From Natronosalvus rutilus (GTDB lineage: Archaea; Halobacteriota; Halobacteria; Halobacteriales; Natrialbaceae): DNA of 64,000 nt. The position numbers and the translations under genes were made by a program. This document shows, one piece after another, positions 53,145-62,043 of the stretch; the stretch's first letter is position 1, and each line of letters begins with the position of its first letter. Where the stretch lies: positions 1,054,001-1,118,000 of the forward strand of contig NZ_CP100355.1 in NCBI RefSeq assembly GCF_024204665.1, given 5' to 3'. The notes under the pieces are model-generated. The model was not told where the DNA came from. It saw only the letters and a list, made by a program, of their open reading frames with translations, and did not search any database.

Positions 53145-56100
53145 ATGGCAGTTGAGGACGTTCCACCTGTGGCAGGCGACGTCGGATCGCACCTCGAGTC
53201 GACCGGCGGGGACCGCCCACCCGTCGAGGAGTACGCCGCTCTCGCCCAGGCGCTCGAGACGCGCCTCGAGGGCGAGGTCGCCTTCGACGAGTACGCGCAG
53301 TTGCTCTACGCCACCGACGGGAGCATCTACCAGGCCCGGCCGGCCGGCGTCGCCCACCCGACTGACGTCGACGACGTGCGTGCGGCCGTCGAAACGGCTG
53401 CCGAGTTCGACGTGCCGATCCTCCCCCGCGGAGCCGGGTCGTCGCTGGCCGGCCAGGCCGTCGGTCCGGGCTGCCTCGTCCTCGATTTCACCACGCACAT
53501 GGATGACGTGCTCGAGGTCGACCCCGACGGCCGGCGGGCAGTCGTCCAGCCCGGGGTCGTGCAGGATCACCTCGACGCCCGTCTCGAGCCCCACGGCCTG
53601 AAGTTCGCGCCCGATCCGGCCTCTTCGAACCGGGCGACGATCGGCGGCGGCATCGGCAACAACTCGACGGGGGCGCACTCGGTTCGTTACGGGATCACCG
53701 ACGCCTACGTCGAGGAGTGCGAGGTCGTCCTCGCCGACGGCTCGCTGCTCCACGCGCGGGAAGTCGTCCTGGACGGGCCCGAGTGGGACGAAATCGTCGC
53801 GAAGGACGACCGGGAAGCCCGCATCTACGAGACGGTTCGCGGCGTGGTCGAGGACCACGAGGCCGAAATCGAGGCGCGCTACCCCGACCTCAAACGGTCG
53901 GTCAGCGGCTACAACCTTCAGAAGGTGATCTACGAGACCGACGACGGCGAGCGAGCGATCAACCTCTCGAAACTGCTGGTGGGCGCCGAAGGTACCCTTG
54001 GAATCGTCGTCGAGGCGACCCTCTCGCTCGTGACCGTGCCCGAGGAGACGGCGCTAGTCGTGTACTCGTTTTCGGACCTGATCGACGCCCTCGCCGCCGT
54101 TCCCCGCGCGCTCGCCCACGCCGTCAGCGCCGTCGAGTTGATGGACGACGAGGTGTTCCGCCTCGCTCGGGAGTCGGAGGGCTACGCGACCTACGCCGAG
54201 GCCCTCCCCGAGGAGGCTGCTGCGGCGCTCATGCTCGAGTTCGACTCAGAGATAGTCGAGGACTTCGAGGACGCCATCGCAAAAACGACGGCGGAGTTCG
54301 TCGACGACGGCGACGCCTTCGACGCCGTCGAGGCCTACACCGACGACGCCCAGGGCGACCTCTGGAAGCTCCGAAAGGCGGCGATCCCGCTCCTTATGAG
54401 CATGGACGGCGACCCCAAGCCCTACCCGTTCATCGAGGACGCCTCCGTGCCGCCGGCCGAACTGGCCACCTACGTCCGGCGGTTCGAGGAGATCCTGCGA
54501 GACCACGGCACCTCGGCGGCGTACTTCGCCCACGCGGGCGCCGGTACCCTCCACATTCGCCCCATCCTGAACCTCAAGGAGGAGGACGGCGTCGAGACGA
54601 TGCAGGCCATCACCGAGGACGTGACCGATCTCGTGCTCGAGCACGACGGCGCCTTCTCCGGGGAACACGGCGACGGGAAGGCCCGGACGGCGTTCACGCC
54701 CAAGATGTACGGCGAGGACCTGTGGGCGGCGTTCAAAGAGACGAAGACGGCCTTCGACCCTGAATGGCGCCTCCACCCCGGCAACGTCGTCTACCGCGAC
54801 GGCCCTAACGACGTCGGCCCGGATACCGAGCGAGGCGTCGGCGCCGACATGCGTGAGAACCTGCGGTACGGGCCCGCCTACCGCTCGATCGAGCCACGGT
54901 CGACGCTCTCGTTCGACGACGAGGGCGGCTTCGCTCACCTCGTCGAACTGTGTAACGGCTGTGGTACCTGCCGCCAGACCGATAGCGACGTGATGTGCCC
55001 GACCTATCGCGCCTCCGGCGAGGAGATTCAGACGACGCGCGGGCGGGCGAACCTGCTCCGGGCAGCCATCTCCGGCGAACTTCCCCCGGAGGAACTGTAC
55101 TCCGAACGGTTCCAGTCCGAGGTACTCGACCTCTGTGTCGGCTGTAAGGGCTGCTCGAGCGACTGCCCGACGGGCGTCGACCTGGCGAAGCTCAAGGCGG
55201 CGGTCAAACACCAGTACCACCAGGATCAGGGCGCGAGCCTGCGGACGAAGCTGTTCACGAACATCGACCGGCTGGCGGCCCTCGCGAGCGCCGTCGCGCC
55301 CGTCTCGAACCGCGTCCCCGACTTGCCTGGCGTTCGACCCGTGATGGAGCGAACCCTGGGAATCGCCCGCGACCGTCATCTACCATCGTTCGAACGGGAG
55401 ACGTTCCACGACTGGTGGGACGAACGCGGCGGTCCCGCCGTTCCGGAATCCGACGCCGAGGCCGCCGTCGTCCTCTTCTCCGACACCTTCACAACTTACA
55501 GTGAACCTGGCCCCGGGAAAGCCGCGGTTCGCCTGCTCGAGGCCGCCGGCGTTCACGTTCGCGTTCCGACCGACCTCGCCCCCAGCGGCCGGGCGGCCTA
55601 CTCGATGGGGCTGCTCGAGGAGGCCCGAAACCGGGCGAAACGCAACGTCCGCGCGCTGGCTCCCTACGCCGACCGCGGCTGGTCGGTCGTCTTCGTCGAG
55701 CCCTCCGACGCCGTGATGTTCCAGGACGAGTACCGCGACCTGCTCGCCGACGGTGCGAACGTCGACTCGCGGGCGCTCGAGGCCGTCTCGAGCGCGGCGT
55801 TCGGCGTCCTCGAGTACGTCGAACGGGCGGGCCTCGATCGGGAACTCGAGTTCGACGCACCAGGCGAGTCGCTGACCTACCATGGCCACTGCAACCAGAA
55901 GGCGCAGGGGACCGACCACCACGCCGTGGGCGTCCTTCGTCGGGCCGGCTACGCCGTCGACCCGCTGGACTCGACGTGCTGCGGGATGGCCGGGTCGTTC
56001 GGCTACGAGGCCGAGCACTACGATCTGTCGGTGGCCATCGGGAACCTGCTCGCCGACCAGGTCGAGGCGAGTCCAGGCGACCGCGTGACGGCCACCGGCA

Positions 56101-56213
56101 CCTCCTGTCGGAGTCAACTCGTCCAGGTGCTCGCAGGCGAGGGCGAAGACGATGACGAGATGGAGCGCCCACCCCATCCCGTGGAACTGGTCGAGCAGGC
56201 GCGCCTCGAGTGA
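53145..56213 (+). CDS. fused FAD-binding and Fe-S D-2-hydroxyacid dehydrogenase
   Basis: 1022 residues. The N-terminal half is an FAD domain of the GlcD/D-lactate dehydrogenase type (ILPRGAGSSLAGQAVG near 85-100, SSNRATIGGGIGNNSTGAHS). Two 4Fe-4S motifs follow: CNGCGTC...CP near 601 and CVGCKGCSSDCP near 662. The C-terminus is a GlpC/GlcF-like domain with HCNQKA near 913 and CCGMAGSFGY near 944. The first CCG motif expected near 820 is replaced by PSGRAAYSMGLLEEA, so one cysteine pair is missing. It probably oxidises D-lactate or glycolate and passes electrons to the quinone pool. Confidence 0.88.
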   Translation: MAVEDVPPVAGDVGSHLESTGGDRPPVEEYAALAQALETRLEGEVAFDEYAQLLYATDGSIYQARPAGVAHPTDVDDVRAAVETAAEFDVPILPRGAGSSLAGQAVGPGCLVLDFTTHMDDVLEVDPDGRRAVVQPGVVQDHLDARLEPHGLKFAPDPASSNRATIGGGIGNNSTGAHSVRYGITDAYVEECEVVLADGSLLHAREVVLDGPEWDEIVAKDDREARIYETVRGVVEDHEAEIEARYPDLKRSVSGYNLQKVIYETDDGERAINLSKLLVGAEGTLGIVVEATLSLVTVPEETALVVYSFSDLIDALAAVPRALAHAVSAVELMDDEVFRLARESEGYATYAEALPEEAAAALMLEFDSEIVEDFEDAIAKTTAEFVDDGDAFDAVEAYTDDAQGDLWKLRKAAIPLLMSMDGDPKPYPFIEDASVPPAELATYVRRFEEILRDHGTSAAYFAHAGAGTLHIRPILNLKEEDGVETMQAITEDVTDLVLEHDGAFSGEHGDGKARTAFTPKMYGEDLWAAFKETKTAFDPEWRLHPGNVVYRDGPNDVGPDTERGVGADMRENLRYGPAYRSIEPRSTLSFDDEGGFAHLVELCNGCGTCRQTDSDVMCPTYRASGEEIQTTRGRANLLRAAISGELPPEELYSERFQSEVLDLCVGCKGCSSDCPTGVDLAKLKAAVKHQYHQDQGASLRTKLFTNIDRLAALASAVAPVSNRVPDLPGVRPVMERTLGIARDRHLPSFERETFHDWWDERGGPAVPESDAEAAVVLFSDTFTTYSEPGPGKAAVRLLEAAGVHVRVPTDLAPSGRAAYSMGLLEEARNRAKRNVRALAPYADRGWSVVFVEPSDAVMFQDEYRDLLADGANVDSRALEAVSSAAFGVLEYVERAGLDRELEFDAPGESLTYHGHCNQKAQGTDHHAVGVLRRAGYAVDPLDSTCCGMAGSFGYEAEHYDLSVAIGNLLADQVEASPGDRVTATGTSCRSQLVQVLAGEGEDDDEMERPPHPVELVEQARLE

Positions 56214-56314
56214 CCGACTCGAGCGGTGGCCGAGTAGCTACTCCGACCGTTTGCCCGCCGCGGATTTGCGTAAGCGGGGACGCCCTCTTAGTGCCGGGCT
56301 GTCGAACGCCTTCT

Positions 56315-56716
56315 ATGGCATCGATACCGACCGACTTCCACGACATGTTCGAGAAGCAAACGTTCGCCCACGTCGCCACCCTGCTCCCGGACGGGGCGCC
56401 CCACGTTACGCCGGTGTGGGTCGACTACGACGCCGACGCGGATCGCCTGCTGGTGAACACTGAACGCGACCGACGCAAGACGAAGAACGCTCGAAACGAC
56501 TCGCGGATCGCGATCAGCATGACCGACCCGGACAACCCCTATCGGATGCTGTCGGTGACGGGCGAAGTCGACGAGGTCACGACGGACGGTGCGCGCGAGC
56601 ACATCAACGAACTGGCCCAGCGATACATGGGCGAGGACGAGTATCCGAACCCGATTCAGTCCGAACGCGTCATCATCTCGATCAAACCCGAACACGTCAG
56701 CAGTTTCGAAGGGTAG
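56315..56716 (+). CDS. PPOX-class F420-dependent oxidoreductase-like protein
   Basis: 133 residues from the ATG at 56315. This is a split-barrel flavin/F420-binding fold: FEKQTFAHVATLLPDGAPHVTPVWVDYD, LLVNTERDRRKTKNARNDSRIAISM, and a C-terminus typical of the family. Haloarchaea have F420, so use of F420H2 is plausible. The substrate is unknown, and the gene appears to be a single transcription unit. Confidence 0.82.
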   Translation: MASIPTDFHDMFEKQTFAHVATLLPDGAPHVTPVWVDYDADADRLLVNTERDRRKTKNARNDSRIAISMTDPDNPYRMLSVTGEVDEVTTDGAREHINELAQRYMGEDEYPNPIQSERVIISIKPEHVSSFEG

Positions 56717-56899
56717 CTCGTCGGATCGAGCGACGATCCTCTCGTGCCCTTCAGCACGGACGCAGTGTCCGATAACGTGTCTTTCACGTTCCGTGATCAA
56801 CGGAGTGGCTATGTGGGTCGTTAACGTAGGTCGGTTGAACTCGAGACTCCGTGACGCCACTCACCGGGAGCACCCCTGTCACGTCGGGTCTCGAACACA

Positions 56900-56907
56900 G
56901 AGGTGAT
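56900..56907 (+). promoter_or_regulatory. strong Shine-Dalgarno site before the P1 paralogue
   Basis: gaggtgat is an eight-base perfect complement of the 16S rRNA 3' end and lies four bases before the ATG at 56912. Most first genes in this window are leaderless, so this site stands out. It sets the start codon. Confidence 0.7.
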
Positions 56908-56911
56908 CACC

Positions 56912-57226
56912 ATGGAATACATATACGCAGCTCTCATTCTGCACGAAGCCGATCGAGAGATTTCCGAAGAGAGCGTGACCGACGTTCTGGAGGCCGCCGG
57001 CGTCGACGTCGAGGAGTCTCGCGTCAAGGCGCTCGTCGCCGCGCTCGAGGACGTGGACGTCGCGGAAGCCGTTGCCGAGGCGGCCGTTGGCGCGCCGGCG
57101 TCCGCCGCCGCTACCGCCGAGACAGAAGAACCGGAGGAGGAGGCGGACGAGGAACCCGAAGAAGAAGAGCCCGAAGATGAGGACGAAGACGTGTCGGGCG
57201 AAGGGCTCGGGGAGCTGTTCGGGTAG
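56912..57226 (+). CDS. ribosomal stalk protein P1 (L12) paralogue
   Basis: 104 residues. The dimerisation domain [21 protein letters not shown]... (1-58) is followed by an Ala hinge and an acidic Glu/Asp region. It ends [10 protein letters not shown], the C-terminal hook of archaeal P1 that recruits elongation factors. The standard P1 gene sits in the L11-L1-L10-L12 operon. This one stands alone, carries substitutions such as His in ILHEADRE and a shorter hinge, and is therefore probably a second, diverged copy. If the genome has no other copy, it is the only stalk gene. Confidence 0.82.
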   Translation: MEYIYAALILHEADREISEESVTDVLEAAGVDVEESRVKALVAALEDVDVAEAVAEAAVGAPASAAATAETEEPEEEADEEPEEEEPEDEDEDVSGEGLGELFG

Positions 57227-57290
57227 TCCCGTCCGGACCAGGCCTCGAGACCCGCCCTGCGCTCCACGCATCGAGCATCGCCTCGAGACC

Positions 57291-57675
57291 CTACGTCTCG
57301 AACCCTCCTTCGACGTCGGGCCCCTCGTCGCCCCGTTCGACGTAGCCGTCGTCCAGCATCTCGGCGACGGTTCGCCCGAGGCCGTCTCGTGGTCGATGTC
57401 GAGGGCTTTGCGCCGCTCGGCCGACACTGACGAAGCTGAGTAGTCCACGGCGCTCGCGTCGCCGTCCCAGTAGAAACGAGTTGCTCGAGGAGGTCCGCCT
57501 CGAGCGCGAGTCGTAGTTCGTCGTCGGTCAGGTCGATGTTCCCCGCTCACTCGTTGAATCTCCTTCCAGGGCCGTCGCGGAGGAACGCCTCGAGTTCGTC
57601 GCGGCGAAATGCGTCGGGCCCACCGAGTGCGTTGACCTTTCATCGCGTGCTGCATTCGCACTTCACAGCTTGCAT
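57291..57675 (-). pseudogene. decayed gene of unknown family, at least three frameshifts
   Basis: On the minus strand, coherent haloarchaeal coding sequence can be read only by changing frame: an ATG at 57675 with MQAVKCEC, then KVNALGGPDAFRRDELEAFL, then NIDLTDDELRLALEADLLEQL, then RFYWDGDASAVDYSAS, and finally GLGRTVAEMLDDGYVERGDE, ending at a stop at 57291-57293. The parts are in sensible order, so this is one broken gene, originally about 130 residues. I cannot name the family. Confidence 0.55.
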
Positions 57676-57734
57676 GGTCTGGGCGAACTACCGAGATGCT
57701 GTCAGTTTAGGCATACGAGTTACAGAGAGTCAAG

Positions 57735-58110
57735 GAGAAAGCCCACGACTTTAGTCGGGGGATGAATCCGACAACCCGAGACACAAACCACGAAAATTAA
57801 GTATTCTGATAGCTTACATTTGAGTAAGTCGGACTCGCGGCGAAAACTGGAGTTGGATTGGGGGTCTCCATCAACAAAAAGCAACCCTGCGCTGCGAACG
57901 GCTTGCTCTCCCGATAGGGAGGAAGGGCGATGGCACGTCCCGTGCGGTGCAAGCAGATACCAAGCACACTACGTCTCATCTGAGGCCTGACGCATACGCG
58001 CACAAACCAGAGTACCACCATCTCGATGGGAATTCCGCTTCCGGGGACACAGGAACGGCCTGCTGTCCCACGGAAGGAATCCCACGACTGAAGTCGTGGG
58101 TGGATGTCAA
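57735..58110 (+). mobile_element. IS200/IS605-type remnant (non-autonomous), two right-end hairpins
   Basis: Bases 57735-57764 read EKAHDFSRG in one frame and contain an imperfect hairpin (57742-57760), which is how many haloarchaeal tnpB genes run into their right end. At 58081-58100 is a perfect nine-base hairpin, cccacgact-ga-agtcgtggg, followed by tggatgtcaa, the typical end of this group. No tnpA or tnpB is intact. The sequence between holds no gene. The left boundary is uncertain. A T-rich box at 58134-58143 downstream may serve the next gene. Confidence 0.55.
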
Positions 58111-58238
58111 AGGACGCGTTTTCATCATAGCCTCTTTTTTTATACAGCACCCGAATTGAACTGTTTGCAATATCATTCGACGCTGACAGTCTCCCCTCTG
58201 TGGCAACAACCTATCCCGATCTTCGGTGTGGTTCCGAT

Positions 58239-59525
58239 ATGCGTCTCGTGCAAGTTTTCGTGCCACAGGGAGATAGAGAACTCGTCCTCGAGACGGCGGA
58301 TAGGACGGGCGTTGACTATGCCGTCTCCGAGGAAACGAGCCGCGGAGAATTTGAGGCGGTGGTCTCGATCCCCGTACCGCCGGCCGCCGTCGAACCACTC
58401 CTCTCGTCGTTTCGATCCGCCGGTCTCGCTGAGGACTCGTACATCGTTGTCACGGCCGCAGAAACGATTGTCTCGAACCGAACGACCGAACTCACCGGGA
58501 GGTTTGGCGCGACCAGGATCTCGCGGGAGGAACTACAGGCGCGTGCGGAAGACCTCGCGCCCGCCACTTCGACGTACGTCATCTTGCTTGTCGTGAGTAC
58601 GATCATCTCGACCGCCGGGCTGTTGCTCGATTCCGCCGCGACGATCATCGGTGCGATGGTCGTTGCTCCGTTGATGGGGCCGGCGCTCGCGGCGAGCGTC
58701 GGTGTCGTTGTCGACGAGGACGAACTCGCTACTCGCGGTGTCGTCCTTCAGGTGGGTGGACTCGCGGCTGCGATCGTGACAGCAGCATTGGTCGGCTGGC
58801 TGCTTAGAGGGACGGTACTGCTCCCGCCTGGGCTCGACATCACGACGATTCCCCAGGTCAGAGAGCGGATCACCCCCAACGCTCTTGCGCTCTTTCTCGC
58901 ACTCGGCTCTGGTGTCGCCGGGGTCATTAGTCTCACTCGCAATGTCGGCTCGGTTCTCGTCGGCGTCGCCATCGCCGTCGCACTCGTCCCACCCGCCGCG
59001 ACCGCCGGGCTCGGAATCGCCTGGGGATCCCCCATGGTCGTCGTCACCGCCGGGACGCTCGTCCTCGTCAACTTACTCTCGATCAACCTCACCGCACTGA
59101 TCTTGCTCTGGATCTCTGGCTATCGCCCCCAACAAACGGCGAACATCGAGCGCGTCTATGGCCGGTTACGGTCACGCGTCGTCGTTCTCGTCGTCGCGAT
59201 TGCCGTGCTCTCGGTCGTTCTCGGCGCCGTCACCTACGGGACTTACCAGTCCGCCACGGTCGAACACGATATCCAATCCGAACTGGAAACGATGAGCGAC
59301 GATCCTGCTTTCGCGGAGCTGCAGTTCCGCGAGATCGATGTCGACTACGAACCCCACGATGTCTACACCGGTACCCAACCGTCGGTGACGGTGCTCGTCG
59401 AACGGCCACCAGGCGAGCAAGAACCCGACGACTTCGCCGATCGAGTGCGCGACCGCCTGGAATCTGCGACCGGCGTCGACCTCCAGGTCATCGTGGAATT
59501 GGTCGACATGCAACGGAGCGGTTGA
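58239..59525 (+). CDS. DUF389 (TIGR00341-type) membrane protein
   Basis: 428 residues from the ATG at 58239. The soluble N-terminal part (1-95, MRLVQVFVPQGDRE...) is followed by about seven membrane helices (about 110-345). The conserved ATIIGAMVVAPLMGPALAAS and AVALVPPAATAGLG lie in the membrane core. A soluble C-terminal domain closes the protein. The family's function is unsettled. It lies between IS-type ends and its stop codon coincides with one of them. Confidence 0.82.
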   Translation: MRLVQVFVPQGDRELVLETADRTGVDYAVSEETSRGEFEAVVSIPVPPAAVEPLLSSFRSAGLAEDSYIVVTAAETIVSNRTTELTGRFGATRISREELQARAEDLAPATSTYVILLVVSTIISTAGLLLDSAATIIGAMVVAPLMGPALAASVGVVVDEDELATRGVVLQVGGLAAAIVTAALVGWLLRGTVLLPPGLDITTIPQVRERITPNALALFLALGSGVAGVISLTRNVGSVLVGVAIAVALVPPAATAGLGIAWGSPMVVVTAGTLVLVNLLSINLTALILLWISGYRPQQTANIERVYGRLRSRVVVLVVAIAVLSVVLGAVTYGTYQSATVEHDIQSELETMSDDPAFAELQFREIDVDYEPHDVYTGTQPSVTVLVERPPGEQEPDDFADRVRDRLESATGVDLQVIVELVDMQRSG

Positions 59526-59550
59526 CATCCTACCCGCGCTAAAGCGCGAG
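59523..59550 (-). mobile_element. solitary IS200/IS605-type right end overlapping a stop codon
   Basis: Read on the minus strand: a hairpin cgcgct-tt-agcgcg (59535-59548) followed by gtaggatgtca. This has the same layout as the right ends at 58081-58110 and 61931-61960. Its terminal tgaca provides the TGA stop of the DUF389 gene (59523-59525). No matching left end is seen nearby, so it may be a solo remnant. Confidence 0.45.
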
Positions 59551-59666
59551 CTTTTGGGCCTGTTCATCCCATAACCGTTCCCTGCTCGCCGTCAAATCAC
59601 CACCGCTCGCACACAGTTCGAGAAAATAATAGAAGGATTACATTACCCTCCGATGTAGCTCGTACC

Positions 59667-61529
59667 ATGTTGAGTTCCGTCTGCGCGCCGCTCGCCCAAG
59701 AGCCCACGGTACAGCCGGAGCTCACGACGGACATCCTCGTTGTGCTGGGCGTCGTCGTGCTCGCGCTCGTGCTCTTTCTCACCGAGCGGTTACCGATTGA
59801 TGTGACCGCAATCCTGCTCATCGTCGTCCTCGCTGTGCTGGAGCCATGGACGGGCGTCGATCCGAGCACCGGCATCTCGGGGTTCGCCAACGACGCGACA
59901 ATCACGGTGTTGGCGATGCTCATCCTGAGCGGCGGCATCGCCCGTACTGGACTCGTCCAGGAACTCGGTCATCGGATGGCAGCGTTCGCAGGCGACAGCA
60001 TTCGGAAACAGCTGTTTGTCACTGTCCTCGCCACAAGCCCGGCTTCCGGGTTTCTCAACAACACGCCCGTCGTTGCATTGCTTGTTCCCGTCGTGACTGA
60101 CATCGCAAACCGAGGAAATACCTCTCCATCAAAGCTGCTCATCCCGCTCTCGTACGCTTCGCAGGTCGGCGGCATGCTCACCCTCATCGGGACCTCCACG
60201 AACATCCTCGCTAGCGACATCAGCGCCCGTCTCGGGGCCGATTACCCCGAGCTCCACCGATTCTCGATGTTCGAGTTCACCCAACTTGGCGTGATCGTCG
60301 TCCTCACCGGGGGCCTCTACCTGATCTTTGTCGGACACTATCTCTTACCCGAGCGCATACCGCCGCAGGCGGACTACGTCGCTGAATACAAGGTCGGTGA
60401 CTACATCGCCGACGTAGAGATCATCGCTGACTCGCCGCTCGTCGGGGGGACGGTGGCCGACGCGACCGAACTGCTCGGTCCCGAGGTTGACGTCGTCCAG
60501 ATTGTCCACGGTGGGGATCGGTTGGTCGCCCCCCGTCAGGAGACCCGTATCGAGGAGGGCGACGTACTCGTGGTCCGCACGGATCGAGACGCGATTACGA
60601 TGCTCGAGGGCGTCGCAGCTGTCGAACTCGTCGGCAATCCGCAATCGGCCGCAGAAATCGAGCCAGCCGACTCAGAGGGCATACTCACCGAATTGGTCGT
60701 CTCGCTCGACTCGCAGCTCGTCGGAGAACGACTGGATCCCGAGCACTTCCGCGAGGAGTTCAACGCAGCCGTACTCGGCCTGCGTCACCGTGGAGAACTC
60801 GTCGCAGAGCGAATCGTCGGACGGCGCCTGGAGGTCGGCGATACGCTCCTCGTACAGGCGCCGCCGGAAACGTTGGATCGCCTCTCCAGAGGCGACGACG
60901 TGATCGTCGCTCGGGAACCACCCCGGCGCGAGTACCGTTCAGACAAAGCGCCGATCGCCGTCGCAATCATGATCGGCGTCGTCGCCGTCGCCGCACTGGA
61001 ACTCTACCCCATCCTGCTCTCGGCGCTTGCGGGCGTTGTTGCGATGGTCGTCACCGGCGTCCTCGAGCCGAACGAGCTGTACGACGCCGTCGAGTGGGAC
61101 ATCATCTTCCTGTTGGCGGGCGTCATCCCGCTGGGGATCGCCCTCGAGCAAACCGGCGCAGCCGCGTATCTCGCTTTCTTGGTCGTCTCAACCGCGGGCT
61201 TCCTCCCTACGCTCGTCGTGCTATGGTTGTTCTACATCGTGACCGGCCTTATCACCGAGCTGGTCAGCAACAACGCAAGCGTCGTCCTCATGATTCCGGT
61301 TGCGGTGGCCGCGGCAGCGGCCATCGGTGCGAATCCGCTCGCGTTCGTCTTCGCGGTCACCTTTGCCGCCAGTACTACCTTCCTGGGTCCCATCGGCTAC
61401 CAGACGAACCTGTTCGTCTACGGTCCGGGCGGCTATCGGTTCACCGACTACTTCCGGGTCGGCGCACCCCTACAGTTGCTTCTCTCGGTCGTAACCGTGC
61501 TCGGCATCGCGTTCTTCTGGGGAGTTTGA
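59667..61529 (+). CDS. SLC13-family permease with two central RCK_C (TrkA-C) domains
   Basis: 620 residues. Membrane helices flank a soluble insert at about 225-415. Transport motifs include ASGFLNNTPVVALLVPVV and GTSTNILASD in the first half, and ELVSNNASVVLMIPVAVA and FLGPIGYQTNLFVYGPGGY in the second. The insert carries two RCK_C units (VGGTVADATELLGPEVDVVQIVHGGDRL...VVRTDRDAI; and LVGERLDPEHFREEFNAAVLGLRHRGE), which usually sense ligands. The substrate may be sulfate or a dicarboxylate. aataata at about 59625 is a TATA-like box. Confidence 0.87.
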   Translation: MLSSVCAPLAQEPTVQPELTTDILVVLGVVVLALVLFLTERLPIDVTAILLIVVLAVLEPWTGVDPSTGISGFANDATITVLAMLILSGGIARTGLVQELGHRMAAFAGDSIRKQLFVTVLATSPASGFLNNTPVVALLVPVVTDIANRGNTSPSKLLIPLSYASQVGGMLTLIGTSTNILASDISARLGADYPELHRFSMFEFTQLGVIVVLTGGLYLIFVGHYLLPERIPPQADYVAEYKVGDYIADVEIIADSPLVGGTVADATELLGPEVDVVQIVHGGDRLVAPRQETRIEEGDVLVVRTDRDAITMLEGVAAVELVGNPQSAAEIEPADSEGILTELVVSLDSQLVGERLDPEHFREEFNAAVLGLRHRGELVAERIVGRRLEVGDTLLVQAPPETLDRLSRGDDVIVAREPPRREYRSDKAPIAVAIMIGVVAVAALELYPILLSALAGVVAMVVTGVLEPNELYDAVEWDIIFLLAGVIPLGIALEQTGAAAYLAFLVVSTAGFLPTLVVLWLFYIVTGLITELVSNNASVVLMIPVAVAAAAAIGANPLAFVFAVTFAASTTFLGPIGYQTNLFVYGPGGYRFTDYFRVGAPLQLLLSVVTVLGIAFFWGV

Positions 61530-61599
61530 TCACATCTAAGCGGGCAGGTCTCTAGTCATCTACAATCTACAGTTCTACTGACCAGCTTATCTGAATTAC

Positions 61600-61960
61600 A
61601 GCTGTCAAAACCCCGTCCTTCAGGGCGGAAATACGGCGCGGTCCTCGTCTTGCAAACGCCCATCTCGGAAGGCTTAGGTGCCCCACAGGCGTATACTCGG
61701 ATGTCAACCTGTCGGTTTCCCCGCCGGGTCTTGACGCCCCACAAACTGGCAGTTGACTCGGTGTTTACCTCATCAAAAAGTAAGCCCGTGGGACGCAGAC
61801 CGACAGAAAATACCAGGTAACTCCGAGTCCCGTGCGGGATAGGAGTAACGGATGCGTGGCACCTCCACGAGTTCGTCGGACTCGAAACCGTAACTCTCCC
61901 AACGAACCGCCCATTGGTGGGCGTGGGAAGCCCCGCCGTTTACGGCGGGGAGGATGTCAC
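61600..61960 (+). mobile_element. IS200/IS605-derived element without transposase (MITE-like)
   Basis: The left side has a hairpin (61613-61628, ccgtcc-ttca-gggcgg) after ctgtcaaaac. The right side has a perfect nine-base hairpin ccccgccgt-tt-acggcgggg (61931-61950) followed by aggatgtcac. About 330 bases lie between without a transposase or any other gene. This layout is that of a non-autonomous element mobilised by an IS200/IS605 transposase elsewhere. It fills most of the 514-base gap 61530-62043; nothing else is seen there. Confidence 0.55.
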
Positions 61961-62043
61961 GGACGTATGGCGTCGTACTCGTTGGTAACATCTCGCTGTC
62001 TGGATCCCTCCCGTGCGAGTAACGATGAAGAACTACTGACAAC

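Noticed and set aside
56879-57661. 260-codon minus-strand frame across the P1 gene
   Set aside because: Its second half is antisense to P1, and its first half only partly overlaps the decayed gene, whose coherent sequence needs several frame changes.
57735-58110. Possible CRISPR array from the repeated hairpins
   Set aside because: The hairpins are not evenly spaced or identical, and their flanks match IS200/IS605 ends, not repeat-spacer units.
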